64,000 nt of DNA from Aureobasidium sp. EXF-3400 (lineage: Eukaryota > Ascomycota > Dothideomycetes > Dothideales > Saccotheciaceae). The position numbers and the translations under genes were made by a program. The notes under the pieces are model-generated. The model searched no databases. It saw only the letters and a list, made by a program, of their open reading frames with translations, and was not told the origin of the DNA. Positions 12,571 through 25,211 of this stretch are shown here, piece after piece. The stretch's first letter is position 1. Each line of letters opens with the position of its first letter. Location of the stretch: assembly GCA_024195585.1 (NCBI GenBank), contig SWBL01000029.1:62001-126000 (forward strand), read 5' to 3'.

Positions 12571-14089
12571 CTTGGAAAGAGAGTGTGGTAATCGACTGGA
12601 CCAGCCAAATCGAAGGTTTGTATAAAGAGAGTGTGTGGTATAACGCGGCAGTAACGTCAAAAGGAGGGCGAGCGCGCCAGAACAGCTTTAAAGTCTCCAT
12701 GGCAGTTATAGTGGTAGTCGATGGCGTCTTTTTTTGGTTGCCAGGGGGTTGTTCTTCCTAAGGAACTCCTATCTCGTACGGTTTCAACGTCGTCCGTTAT
12801 AACGTCGTAGTCCGGAAATGCCAGCGTCCAAGTAAATAGCCGCGTAAAGGTACATGATCGATTTCATAATGAGTCAGTCTGTTTTGTTGTTGTTTCCACA
12901 ACTAGGTACAGCTGCATGAATATAAGGAACCGTGGTCATGTTATCGAGTTGGCAGAAACAAAGCAGGTCGAATGAGGCTCTTGGGCTTGCAGCTGCGACG
13001 CCAGTTCGTGGAGATCCGAGTCTCGATGCACCCCTGTTTGCCAAGCTTCGGCACTCTCAGAGACACGATTTTTCATGCCGAGTCAAGAGATCTCTCCTGG
13101 AAATTATTGATAGAACGAGATTTGACCCACAGAGTATTGGCTGTAGGTGCTCGGCACCGATTATTTGCAAACTTGTTGTGCTAGGGCAAGATGCGAGGAT
13201 CAAGTCAAAGCAGATCTCGAAAATCGCACGAAGTCGGTCGGGGGCGCGTCAAGGCTCCTGAATACACACTGTAACGACGTAACCCCTCACAACTCTCGAC
13301 CGAAGTTCATACTGTTCATGCCAGCTGAAGATACGAGGGTCTATTACAAGAGATGGGAATAACCTGCGCCCAGCACCGTTGGTCCCCGAGGGACGTTCTT
13401 GCCGTGCTCGCCATGACGTCCTGCTTTGGGCAGGCTGAACGAGACGTTGGTACAGTTGTTGACGTTGTTCAGGTGCAGTCGTCGACGTTGTTCAGGTGCA
13501 GTCGTCGACGTTGTTCAGGTGCAGTCGTCGACGTTGTTCAGGTGCAGTCGTCGACGTTGTTCACAAACCATGACGAGTTTCTCGTAAGCATGCTGTACCC
13601 TGCTTGATAAGATCAGAACGGTCATGATCACACGGTCTGGTTCGCGTGCAATTGCATTGATCCCTCGATAGAGAGTATGAGCGCGCAGCCTGCTAGATCA
13701 ATCGACAGGCTCGACTCATGCCCGTGAGGTCCTCCGAAGCTGGTGTTTGTATGCAATCGAAAGTGTTTGTCGAATCACACTACACGCGCTCGCAAGCGCA
13801 AAGGCAGGATAAGCACCTCCGCCATGCTAGAGCACAACGTCCCTGAAAGCACGTCGCTTCGACAAGTGTTCCTCCGATCGACTTGTTCAAGGCAATGTTG
13901 TTGGCATCGGATGCGAAATCGTAATGATTGTGCGCTTCAGCTCCTCTCGAAGTTCAAGAATTGCGGCACGGTATAGCCAATGATTGACGCCGCATATGTT
14001 ACACAAGCCTTGGCCAGCGCGTCAAATGAGCTGTTCACTGTGACCGCTTCTTCTTCTTTTCTCAACACAACAACTGAGCTTCATCAAAA
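12571..14089. other. Intergenic region with a tandem repeat
   Basis: Divergent upstream region of the glycosyltransferase (-) and the hypothetical gene at 14090 (+). Apart from the 23-bp repeat at 13461-13563, no gene or element is evident. Confidence 0.45.
13461..13563. repeat. Tandem repeat, 23-bp unit, about 4.5 copies
   Basis: Units start at 13461, 13484, 13507 and 13530, followed by an 11-nt partial copy from 13553. Each unit opens with gacgttgttcaggtgcag and closes with gtcgtc, so each junction forms the palindrome GTCGAC. The four full copies are identical, which points to recent expansion. The repeat is not a multiple of three and no credible gene covers it. Confidence 0.9.
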
Positions 14090-15246
14090 ATGAATCCACG
14101 AGCCAGTGTCAGACGCATTCTCCGCTTCTCCCTCTTACCATGGTCGTTCGGTCGCTCCCACATTGACCAATTGGTCAGATCTTGGTCTATCGCCAACCGC
14201 ACATTGTCAACAATAAGTGCTAGGAAGCTAGATTTGGCCGATGTAATGGTTTCACGGGAAGACAAGGATCCCTCAGATATCTTTCGCACGCACCTCGCTG
14301 ATGGGACGCTCACAAGACCAGTGGCAGTCTCGTGCTTGCGGGATGCAGCCCCTCTGCATCAAACTGACCATCGATTGGGCGAAATCGCTATCAAGTGGCT
14401 ATGGGATCGTTACGACTCCATCAAATATCCGGATGGTGTTGACTTGATAAACCCTGTTGCTGTTCTACTGGTGCGTGAGGGCATGGAGGAACTTCTATGG
14501 GATTGGATTAGTCAGGATTCTCGAAAGCCTGCTAGAACTTCTAAACATCTCGCTTTTGATCGGCGCTATGACTGGCGAACGGCAGCTTTTCGTGGACTTG
14601 TTGAAGCCAAAACACACCTTGCAACTGACAAGAGTCGAGTCTTGACGCAGCTCTGGAGACATTTTTTCGTGGCACCCGAGTCCCATATTACCTTTCGGTA
14701 CAAACAGCATCTAACTTCTGCCAGAAGATGCTTTCCACACCTGAACTTCATGGCCCTGGGAGGTCTTATGAGCAGATGCGAAGTTCTTTGAGGTTTTCTA
14801 ACACCAGTCTGATGCTGTGGAATGTTTTCTATGACTGGATGGGCCAACGCCCGAAGTACTTTGCTGCACAGCAACAAGGCATTATGATGCTACACCATCC
14901 ACAACAACCGAACCCATGGCCATATTACAAGTGGTGGCGGGCTGCTAGCCAAGACCAGAAACATCCTCTCCATCATATAAAATCGCTAAAATCGGTAGTA
15001 TCGATTGTCGAACAATCCAGGGAATTGCGAATTGTTCTGAAGCATTTTGAGCACCACGAGGAAGCCGATTGGCTCAAAGCCTTCACTCTCGAGGTATTCC
15101 CTCGCAACAAGCGATATCCAGGGAAGTCGACTAGGGAACGTTTGCGTGTGGGACTGATCCCGACTCTCTCGAGAGTTCAGCTTCTCTCAGCTTCTAAGCG
15201 ATCTAGAAATACATTCAAGCCCTCGTGCAGGTTCTCGCAACAGTAG
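14090..15246 (+). CDS. Hypothetical protein with one intron, 348 aa
   Basis: Family not recognised. ATG 14090 has a good context (aaaaATGA). I join exon 14090-14697 to 14808-15246: donor GTACAA, a TTCTAAC branch site and acceptor CAG; the phases fit and the fusion reads TFRLMLWNVFYDWM. Without splicing the first frame stops at 14791 (233 aa). The protein is basic, soluble and rich in tryptophan and histidine, with LxxLLWDWI and LWDRYDSIKY stretches suggesting an alpha-helical fold. No signal peptide or membrane segment. A weaker alternative is two adjacent fragments of a decayed gene. Function unknown. Confidence 0.5.
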
Positions 15247-16243
15247 AGTGTGTCATCGACTACAGAAGTGGGAGTTCTTCTCTGGCTGTCTCTCATACAT
15301 TACGTATTCGATAATCCACTGCTCCAGAGTCCAGACTCCAGAATCATTTGAGATTATATGCCGACCTTTGTGCAACATTTCCAGTGTTTATGTGACCACT
15401 CCCTGTATGAATGAAAGGCTCTATTCCCGAAGCTTTCGCACCAATGCTGACTCCCATCAAGGAGACTGGTTGCACTCAGTACGAAAGAGCTCAATCTACT
15501 GCCGTGTGATTTATTGGCAAGATTGGAAGAAAAGGGGGAAAAAGGCGGACACAATTGAACATCACCTAATATGATTTTGTTGTTCTGATCTGTTGCTTGG
15601 TTGGCGTACTATGAAGATATGCGTTTGCTGGGAAGGATATAGCGAGAATTAATAATGCAGTGTCACTATCTCAAAAGCACACTGCCTAACCCCTAAGAAA
15701 CAGAGGAAGAAGAAGGAAAAATAAAATAGAAACAAAACATGTCAACCTACCAGTACCTCCCCGAGCCTGCCTCTCTCTACTCTTAAGGCTCGAGCTTTGC
15801 CCTTTTTGTTCTTGATTTGTTTTGTCTGTTCTGTTTATTTCCTGGTTACATCTCAGAAACCGTTTCTTTGGAGACTCATCGGTTTTGTTTCGATTCTCTG
15901 TTTTTAGTTCTTTCTCTTTGTTTTCCCTTTTCTTACGATAACAACAAGAAGCGACATATGAATTGTTAGAAAGATGCAATCTGATACCTCATGTTTTCGC
16001 CCCATGTTACTGGGACACGATAGATCAGTACGGGCGATACGTGTTGAAGCTCTGCGGCTTCGCAAAGGGTGAGATGAGACTTCTGGGCAGCATTGAAGCA
16101 GGAACGAAAGTTAATGTGTTTTATCAATCACGAGACTGATTACCGAAAAGAACGCCCGAGAATTACAAAGGTTTCGCCACATACAGGTTCCATGATGAAG
16201 ACATAGAATGGTAGACTCTTCATCGGCGTCATGCCATCCATGA
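15247..16243. other. Tail-to-tail intergenic region, 1 kb
   Basis: Lies between the 3' ends of the hypothetical gene (+) and the F-box gene (-). It contains AT-rich and purine-rich stretches around 15700-15950. Nothing recognisable. Confidence 0.45.
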
Positions 16244-18046
16244 TTAATTCTGCAATACCACATCCGGTTCCCGAATCCTGCCCAACGAGACAGCAACCCT
16301 AAAGTTTCCCCCGATCGATGTTTGAACATCGCACTGATACTCCAAACGTCTAGCAAAGTTCGATTCATGCAGGATACAGATCTCATGTAGGCGCGGTGCA
16401 ATTGTGGAAAGTAGATTGATGAATTGTTCTGCCTGCACCTGTAATCCGTCGAGACTTTGAAGGACACATTAACGCAGATCTAGAGCGGTTGGAAGAAGGA
16501 CTTACTCGTTGATGTTGGAAGATAAGCTTGTGCACTTGAAGCTGATACTCTTGAGGTTTCTGAACAGTGGAGGTGAGACCATCCATACGTCAAGATCGTG
16601 GTGCCAGATTACGGCAATCGAAATGAGATCTGGGCATTTGTGGGCAAGGCCGGCGGTGGCTTTGGCTATCAGGAGAGTATCCCCAAGACTCCAGTCCAGA
16701 CAGAGTACTTTCAAGTGTGGAAATGAGCATATCCAGTTTTCAAAATCTGAGTCTCTCATCCAGGGCACTGCTAGGTGGGAATCGCGGATGTCTTGGCTGG
16801 GCTCCAATCGCAAGTCGTGTAAACCTTGGAGTTTGACCAGAGAGGTCAGCTCGTTGCGAGAGAACTCTTTGGTAGCTACGAATTTTAGAATGAGCTGAGT
16901 TAGACATGGCAATTGGCCAACAAGCCCACAGATCTCGTTGTTTGGGTCATCTATCCTGAGCGACAAGCGTGTGATAGAGACTAGCGAGGGAGCAAGTAGT
17001 GCAAATGCTTGTGCTTCGACACACAATGTCACGTCGCGAACACCATGGAAGAGAGGTCTCCCCGACATAAGTTGCAGGACCGAGCGAATGAAAGCTTGAT
17101 CAAGAAGCCTGTATATCATGATGACGGAGATTGAACGCAGGCCAGCGAGATATGCAAACACTTCTTCAGAAACTAGAAGATCGGCTGTAGAGCCTAGCAT
17201 CAGTTTCTTGAGAGAAGTACATTGCTGAACAAACCGGAGGAAATGATCGGCTCTTCCCCAATCCGAGTACCTCAAGGCTGGAGACTGCAACTCTTTGGAT
17301 CTCACCAAAGCGAGATCACAGATGACCAGTTCTTCGGGGCCTTCGCAGATACGGCAGGTCTGCTCGATATCGCGAGTTGCCAGAAATGGAAGTATACAGC
17401 GCGCACCTGTCCTGGACATGTTTTGTGAGATCTTGATTGACCGGAGGCATCGACAATTCTGCATAAAATTGATGAATACATCTGGAGAACATTCAGAACG
17501 AAAACCATCGAATAAAATGGATTGTAGTGCGGGGCAGCGAAGCTGTATCATCTCGAGATCTCCTGCCGAAAACGGTTGTCTGGAAGTGGTTATGATGCGT
17601 TGCAGATTCCGGTGCAAGAGCCGATCGAGTTGCTGGAGATCGCGACGCGCTCCAAAGGAGATATTCCTGACGTTGGCAAAGTCCAAAGACACAACACTTG
17701 GCTCAAAATACTCATCCGAGGGCGTGAGAAAGAGAGTGCGGATTGAATTCGCGCACTGAGATCGTCGGCTTCTTTCGACGGATGCCAATTCTCGATACGG
17801 GTTTGGTCGATAGTGCCATAGCAAGCGAACAATTCGTTGATACCAGAGCTTGTTGACCTGAATGGCATTGTAGAGTGTTCCAAAGTCAGACGCAAGACAG
17901 TCAAAGACTTCAAGTTGGATCTCTGCAGGCAGTCTGTCGAACGGGAAGACATCTTGGTCCGGCATTTGCGCAATTGACGGCAGTGAATGCTGATCGTAAG
18001 AAATGAAAGACAAAGTGCGAGTTGGATGATCATTTCTCGAGATCAC
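16244..18046 (-). CDS. F-box protein with degenerate leucine-rich repeats, 583 aa
   Basis: Likely substrate adaptor of an SCF ubiquitin ligase. Residues about 32-75 (DVFPFDRLPAEIQLEVFDCL onward, then NKLWYQRIVRLLW) form an F-box; the rest carries irregular LRR-like segments such as LKVLCLDWSLGD and LTQLILKF. Exon 1 is 18046-16506 and ends at a strong GTAAGT. Exon 2, 16454-16244, restores the frame only if acceptor CAAAG at 16457-16455 is used; it then reads on as DLDGLQVQAEQFINLLSTI to the end. Reading through instead stops two codons later. ATG 18046 is used; the in-frame ATG at residue 28 would also keep the F-box. Target unknown. Confidence 0.65.
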
Positions 18047-20262
18047 AGTCGAGGTTTTATGCTCAACCGAGACCCCCGAAGAACCTCAGACTCGTCAATG
18101 TTGACATCCTGCATCGACTGTCATCACAATGAAAAGCCGCGCTGTTACAGAGTCCAGTGAGAAATGCCACCAGTGAGGATGTCCAAACGACTGTTGAGCG
18201 GCAAGGTAGGTAAGCCATGTACAACGAGTCGCCAAATGAAAGCAGATTCATATCACACTTCAGCATGGAGCCGATGGGTTCTCGCAGAAATGGTGCGGAA
18301 AATGGGAGAATATGATGAAAATGAGAAAGCTGAAGCAAGGGAGCTGCGGCGTGATGGGAGCGGGAGAAAGAGGTCTGTTCGAGCGTGCCGCGTGCGGTTG
18401 GCATGCACGTAGACTATCGATGGCGTGATCAACCTGTGCATGCTAAGTATTCTATTGTCCCTCATGAGATCTTGATGATGGCGCATAGAGAGGATGATAA
18501 CTCAAGGGCCAGAGCTGCTATCCATACAGAGGACTCGGCGTTGGATTGGTTTCGTTACTGCTTGGAAGAACATGTCTTTCACAAAGTTAATACATAATTC
18601 CCTCATCGGGCAGCAGCGTCACATGTGTTCATGCAGTCATGCGAAGCAACAACCAAAGCTGGGAAAGCACGATTGACGTGCATACATGGCCTCAGCCGCC
18701 GGTCCGGCGTCTCCCCGATGAGTGAGATGCATGTCCAAGTGTGTATGGAGGTTTCATGACCCGCCTCGCATACGATAGGCGCTAGCTACAGCAGGGATGT
18801 TTTTCTCCTTGCTTGGATTTCTCCATGTATGCCAGAGCGCACGACCATTCCTCCGAGTCTGTGCTACACACTAAAGCAAATCACCGACATGCGCACGTCA
18901 GCAGAAGATGTATGGTAACACCTGAAGAATTCATGCCGAATAGCCGAGACACCTGCATTGGTCTTGATCTTTGAGTAGTCCCGTGTTGGCACACTCTACT
19001 ACGGCATGACTTCGTGAAACATCTCTCAAGCTGCCAATTTGTCTTGTCGCTTTTGAATGAATGGCCGTGAGATCGCCGCTAACTGTTATTTTGCTTCTGT
19101 CGTTGAGTCAATGAAGAGACGTTCTAGGTGCCAGTTCATTGATCGGCTCATCAAGGTATGTGCTCTTGTTGTCCAAGGCAACTGTGATGGCGTGGATCAG
19201 ACCTTGAGGAGTTGTCGCGCTTATCGCCAAATCTTCGAGATCATATCAGTTGTCTGTAGGCCTCACAGATTCCTTTAGATGCAACAAACGTTCCTAGCAG
19301 TTGGTTTCAGACTCTCCATAACAGTCAGAAAACCACAAAATTAGTTTGGACAAGCAGTTGAGGTTCTCCGCTGGATCTCTCAACATCCGAGGTGCAAGGT
19401 AAGCCAAGAGCCGCTCGGAAAAGCTCTTAGCCATATAAAGCCCCAAACTGCCGTGACTGCTTCCCACTTGTCTCCCCGCACATTCCTTCTACCACATTGC
19501 GCTCCGGACTCAGTCTCCAAGACCCACAACGACCTCATATCTCGACGTTGAGAGACCGTCAAAGCTGAGCGAAGCTTGCATTTGGTTGGGCGCTCTACTT
19601 CGATATACTCAGCGTGCCATCGCACGTTCCGGGAGCTTCGCGAGGCCTTGGGATACGACAAAATGTGACTCGATACGGATACCTTGTGGATTTCGGACTT
19701 CAGAGACAAACATCTGGACTATCCGCGAAATCGATTCTGAGCAGTAAGAGAGCAGACTTGTGCGTATGAGAACAAGTAGAATGTGCGCAAAGGCATACCA
19801 AAGGTAAGGACAGTCGAGGCAGCCTAGGGCTTGACTTCGGGTGCAACTTTCGGCAAAATGATTCACGTATGTCGTTCAACACGCATGTCCTCAGGTTTCT
19901 CTTTCGGCTCAGTTGTAGTGAACAACTGAAGGATCCCCACGGAGTAACTCCATAACTCCAGAAGCGTCGCATTGCGAATCCACACTCTGCCCTGGTCTGT
20001 GGGGTTGAGTCAGGAATTGCAAAAATTTTGGTTGGTCAACGAGAGGGCCCGCAAAGTGGGTGAGAAATTCGAACCATGCAGATCAGTCACCACCTCCGGT
20101 CAAAATCGGCCATTGAACATCTGCGCACGGCAAACCGGTGCCGATTGACGTCGGATACAGTGAATGATGGCGACCCGAGGAGAGCAAACCCTAGAAGACA
20201 TGTCAAAAGAGCCTTGTCCCTCAACCTCATCTTTGCAACTTCCTCCTTCCAAGCTTGCGAAA
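18047..20262. other. 2.2 kb gene-poor divergent region
   Basis: Upstream of both the F-box gene (-) and the sugar porter (+). No frame has protein character, and no repeat or RNA gene was seen. In-frame ATGs upstream of the chosen porter start occur at 20164, 20167 and 20200. Confidence 0.45.
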
Positions 20263-22071
20263 ATGGGTGTCCTTGCCAAAGTTGAAGATAGACCTACACC
20301 GCCATGTGTCTACAACTGGCGTGTCTATCTTTCGGCCATCGTTGCAGCTTTCTCTTCTTGCATGATCGGTTATACTACTTCGTTCATTGGTACCACGGTC
20401 GCTTTGGACTCGTTTCAAGAATATTATGGTCTTGATCAATTGAGTGACTCGAAAGCTAGCTTCATTTCAGCCAACATTGTTTCTCTGTTCCAGGCTGGTG
20501 CTTTCTTTGGCAGCATATTTGCCTATACGACATCGTTTTTCCTCGGCAGGAGGGCCAGTATCTGGATCTTCATCAGCACCTTTCTTGTTGGTGCCGGTAT
20601 CACCTTGAGCCCAAGCCATAGTCTGGGTCCTTTGTACGCTGGACGTGTCATCTCCGGCTTTGGTGTAGGTGGCTGTACTATGGTGGTAAGTCAATCCTGA
20701 TTCATGTGCTCGGAACATGTCCACCTTCCTACTACCTCGGCCCCCATGACCATGCTACCATCAAATACCTGCTCGGCTTCGCCCTTGGGAGTGCTGTCAT
20801 GACGAAAATGTCTAATTCGACCCTGTATAGGTCCCCATCTTCCTATCCGAAATCGCCCCTCCTGCCATCCGAGGTAGACTTGTCGGACTATACGAACTCG
20901 GATGGCAAACCGGCGGTCTTGTCGGCTTTTGGATCATCTTCGGAGTCTCAGAAGGATCGTCTGCTTTGACCGGAAGAAACCAATTCCTGATCCCCTTCGC
21001 TGTGCAGCTTGTGCCAGCCGGTATGGTCTTGATCGGCAGCGTAATGCTCAAGGAAACACCACGTTGGCTTTTCAGCAAGGGCCGTCGTGAAAAAGCCATC
21101 AAGAACCTTTGTTGGATTCGCAATCTTGAACCTTCCGATCAGTATATCATTGAGGAGGTTGAAATGATGGAGGCTGCGAATGATGAGATACCAAAGGGGT
21201 TCTTCCAGCCTATTAAGCTTGCTTTGACTGATAGCAAGATCCTTTGGCGTCTGTTCCTTGGTCATATGCTGTTTGTCTTGCAGAACTTTTCGGGTATCAA
21301 CGCTATTGTAAGTGTCCCCAAGTGCCCGGGTTTCCAGCCTCTGCCCAATGTACTAATACCTCTGAACAGAACTACTACTCTCCAACCATCTTCAGAACCA
21401 TGGGTATCAACAGCAACTACACCGTCGATCTCATGACAGGCATCTTCGGCGTCTTAAAAACCGTCATGACTGTCCTCTGGCTCACCATCCTCGTTGACAA
21501 ATGGGGTCGCCGCCAACTCCTCGTCTATGGATCCATCGCGGGTGCCTCTTGCATGTACATCATCGGCGCACTGATCACTTCCAAAGTCAGCAGCAGCAGT
21601 GGCACAAGCACCTCAGATCACTTGTCCTCTCAAGGCATTGCCACAATAGTCATGGTATACCTATGGACCACATTTTATATTCCATCATGGAACGGCACAC
21701 CCTGGGTCATCAATGCCGAAATGTTCACCACCGCTTCTAGAAACGTGGGACAGGTATCTGCATCAATGTCGAATTGGTTGTGGACGTTTATCATTGCGCG
21801 TTTTACTCCAGACATGATTTCTAGCATGGGACCTGATGGCTGCGGCATGTATTTCTTCTTTGCAGGCATGTCGACGTTGAGTTTGGGGTTTGTGTGGTAT
21901 TTGCTTCCTGAGACCAAATCAGTGCCGTTGGATAAGATGGATAGGTTGTTTGAGATTAAGCCGGTGAGAAAGGCACAGCCGCAGTTGATGCAAGAATTGC
22001 AAGAGGAGAATTTGGAGATGAGCTTGCAGGCGGGTAAGAGGATGAGTACGTCTAGCGAGCACAGAGCATAG
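20263..22071 (+). CDS. Quinate-permease-like MFS sugar porter, 533 aa
   Basis: Proton symporter of the sugar-porter family, closest in pattern to fungal quinate permeases (qa-y/QutD), which import quinate or sugars across the plasma membrane. Exons 20263-20685, 20831-21307 and 21370-22071 all meet in phase 0 with GTAAGT donors. ATG 20263 was chosen because MGVLAKVEDRPTPP is the usual start of this subfamily; upstream in-frame ATGs would add 33 residues. Signatures: SFFLGRRAS, RGRLVGLYELGWQTGG after helix 4, KETPRWLFSKGR, QNFSGINAI at the end of exon 2, DKWGRRQLL and LLPETKSVPL. The very end of exon 1 (MVV) could be one codon shorter. No quinate-catabolism genes adjoin it, so the substrate is open. 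Confidence 0.85.
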
Positions 22072-22313
22072 ATTTTGGCGCTTTTGTTTAGGATACTAGA
22101 GGCCATTTGTATAAAAATGTAGGATATAGAGTATAGACTTGTTTGTTCATGCAACGACATCGGAGACGCTCTTAAGGGACCATAACCCGCCTCCGCCTTC
22201 TTTACAAATCTCAAAAGATCTGTCAGGAGGAGGCTTTGGAAGCACGTATATGGAGAGATTTCTTGCTCTGCTCTACACTTCTTTCAGTTCTGCTGCCAAC
22301 GAAGCACGAACCT

Positions 22314-23344
22314 TTATGCTTGCGAGATTGTAGTAGTATGCCTATCGCGCAAGCCACTTGCCTCCACATTCGCAGAAGAAGTGCTGAACGCCGAAGTAGA
22401 AGACGGCATGTCATGCATAGAAACACCCTCTCCAGCATTTGCTCCACCAATCTCAGAACTGCGTTGCCTTCTCGTCGATCTCTTCTCCCTCAACCAAGGT
22501 CTCAGATTATAATACCCTCCACAAGCAAAAATACCCATCCAAAGCACCAACTCAACACCATAAATAACAACCCCCAAAACATCCAGCCTAGGCTGAAAAA
22601 ACACTGAAATCAGAGATGTCAAGTCTCCCATGGCATCAATAAAGCAAAACGTAAACGAAATACCTCTGACCGTTTTGTGGGTGTAGATATCCCAATAATG
22701 TGCCAAAACACCACAGGCGAGAAATAGTGCTGCAAGAACAGCCATGAGGGTTTGTGGCCAGTGGATGTTTTGGTGCAGGCCATGTCTCAGAGCGACGATT
22801 AGACCTAGTTCGATGCCTGCCATGCAACATGCGATAGGCACCACGACAAGCAGACTGCGGGATACAGACCAGTTTTTTTCGTAGTAGTAGACTTGAACCC
22901 ATGTGAGGAGGGACAGGAAAGAAAGGATTTGGGGTTGGATGCGTAGGGCGATGTTGAAGGAGGAGGTTATGTTGTAGACACCGAGCGGGACGCCTGCCCA
23001 GGCCCAGAACATCATCATGGAGGGTTGGAGACCGGTGGCATTATGGCGGCGGTAGTTTATGATGATTTGAGGGATCAGCTTTGATCAGTGTCAGTTTCGC
23101 TCCTTCCCTTCTCATCTCAATCAGGGTTCCGTTCAAGGAGTGAGGTATGAGGAGAGATCGAGTTGAGGTTCAGACTCTGTTGTTCAGATGGACGGCATGT
23201 ATATAGAAAAACATTCGGCATACCTGGACAGACCAACATACCTATACATGACGAAGTCAAATTAATCATGGAAATTGGTCGAGATGATGGAAGACATACA
23301 GCTCCAAGAGTACCGAGCACATTGGCAGCTACAGGAACGTCCAT
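22314..23344 (-). CDS. PQ-loop repeat membrane protein with 18-nt microexon, 275 aa
   Basis: Polytopic protein of the PQ-loop family (cystinosin/Stm1-like vacuolar or lysosomal transporters). Exons are 23344-23300 (MDVPVAANVLGTLGA), a microexon 23241-23224 of exactly 18 nt (VCWSVQ), and 23078-22314. The microexon is flanked by TAG and GTATGC and completes the first PQ-loop, VCWSVQ|LIPQIIINYRRH; without it the motif and the phase-0 joins are lost. About seven hydrophobic segments follow; the second loop, TVRGISFTFCFIDAMGDL, lacks the PQ pair. The last 50 residues are hydrophilic and serine-rich. It shares a 290-bp promoter with BFR1. Confidence 0.85.
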
Positions 23345-23634
23345 GGCCGTTCCAAATCTACATGCAAACGCACTATCCCGCCTCAATACCTCTCAACATT
23401 AATCCAGCGTGATGAGTCAAGAAGCAGCGATATAAAACCAACTCGGAAGTGTCGTAGGAGTCACAGTACCCCTTTGTGGTGTGATTGGCTGGAAAGCGGC
23501 AACTTCTCCGCAAAAGCGAGATTGAGTCTAAAATTCACCCGTCGTCGAGACTCGAGAGAGACGTGCACGGCTTGGGATTTGGTAACGCTGGCTTCTTTCT
23601 CCCTTTCTCGTCTTCCTTAGCAATCACAATCACA
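23345..23634. promoter_or_regulatory. Head-to-head promoter, PQ-loop gene / BFR1
   Basis: 290 bp between two divergent start codons. A TATAAAA at 23431-23437 on the plus strand lies about 200 bp upstream of the BFR1 ATG, and a pyrimidine-rich stretch at 23590-23620 directly precedes it. Confidence 0.5.
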
Positions 23635-25211
23635 ATGGCCGACCTCGCAACACCGTCTGCTGCCACCATGAGCACCATCGATGCCGGTGCTCAGAAGCCT
23701 GCCTTCACCAAGCCTGAGAGGCCCGATCAGGCCGAGTACGACAAGACTCTCGCCGAAGCACAAAAGGCCCTCGATGCTGCTGTTGAGAGACAGGCAAGTT
23801 GCAATCGACTGACTTTTCTACTCTCTGCATAGAGTATTAACACCTCCTTACAGAAGTCAATCAAGGCCAAGCTCGACTCGCGTCCCAACAACAAGGAGTC
23901 CCCCGAGGCCAAGAGACAGCAAGAGCTGCGCGCACGACTGAACGAGATCCGCGAGGCACAAAAGTCGGGCAAGTCGAGTCGCGCCCAGCAGCTCGGCCAG
24001 ATCCAGCGTTTGGACGAACAGCTCAAGTCGCGCATCAACGAGCAAAAGACTGCCCGCAGCCGTGTCGCTTTCCGCTCCGTCGACGAAATCCAGAACGAGA
24101 TCAACCGTCTGCAAGCCCAGGTCGAGACCGGCACCATGAAGATTGTCGATGAGAAGAAGAACCTCGCCGAGATCACCGCCTTGAACAAGCAGAAGAAGGG
24201 TTTCGCCGGCTTCGAGCAGGCCCAGAAGCAGATTGACGACATCAAGGCCCAGATTGCTGAAATCAAGAAGTCCATGGATGACCCGGCAAGCAAGGCTCTT
24301 TCCGACGAGTACACAAAGATCACCACCGAGCTCGACGAGATCAAGGCCAAGCAGGACGAGGTCTTCAAGAACTTGAACCAGCTCCGCGACGAGCGTACCC
24401 GCGCAAATGAGGCTCAGCAGGTCGCATACACCAACCTCAAGGACATCAAGGACAAGTACTGGCAAGCCAAGCGTGCCTACGCCGAGTACGAGAAGGAGGC
24501 ATACCGCGTGCGCAGAGAGCGCCAGAAGGCCGAGCGTGATGCCTACGAGGCCGGCAAGCGCAAGCAAGTCGCCGAGGCCAAGCTCGAGGAGGCCAGTGCC
24601 CCTGCCTACGGTGACGAGATCCAGACTGCTCAATCCCTCATCCGCTACTTCGACCCTTCATCGCAAGAGGCCAAGGCAGCCGCCGGCCCTGGCAAGTTCG
24701 CCGCTCAAGCTAGCCGTACCGTCGAAGCTACTGGCATTAAGGGCACTGCACTTCCCCGCAAGGGTGAGGCCGACGAGGATTACATGGCCGGCAATGGCGG
24801 CAAGAAGGGCAAGAAGAACCGCAAGAACCAGAACGCCTCTCCCGCCCCTGAAGCCGCTGCTACAAAGTTCAACCTGTCGTTCGGTGTCATTGAGCAACTC
24901 GCCAAGATTGATGTGCAGCCCCCATCATCGCAAGCCGCTGTTGCTGGTGTTGTTGAGCAGATCAAGGCCAAGCTCGAGGGCTGGCAAAAGGATCAGGCCC
25001 GCAAGACTCAGGAGGTGAGTGACTGACCGAAAACACCATGTGCGTTATTCAAGCATGCTAACATTCTTCTCAGAACATCGACAAGGCCAAGAAGGAGATT
25101 GAACGCCTCGAGGCCGAATCCTCTGAAAACGGCGCAAACACCAACGGAAAGTCTGCCGACGGTGTCGCTGCTGACCTTGAAAAGACCAAGCTTGACGAGA
25201 CTTCCTCGTAG
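23635..25211 (+). CDS. BFR1: BFR1 family nuclear segregation / mRNP coiled-coil protein, 485 aa
   Basis: Homologue of Bfr1, an RNA-binding coiled-coil protein that associates with polysomes and ER-bound mRNPs and affects secretion and ploidy. Exons 23635-23793, 23854-25014 and 25074-25211, all phase 0. The first intron has a GC donor (CAG|GCAAGT); the second is GTGAGT with GCTAAC branch. Residues about 28-300 are almost entirely charged heptad-like helix; KKGFAGFEQAQKQIDDI and YWQAKRAYAEYEKEAYRVRR are typical of the family. A basic KKGKKNRKNQ stretch and a short C-terminal coiled coil follow. Length matches fungal Bfr1 proteins. Cytoplasmic, ER-associated. Confidence 0.92.

Noticed and set aside
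23857..24633. 258-codon leucine-rich minus-strand frame
   Set aside because: Shadow of the BFR1 coiled coil; L/V/G-rich pattern is the complement of GAG/AAG codons.
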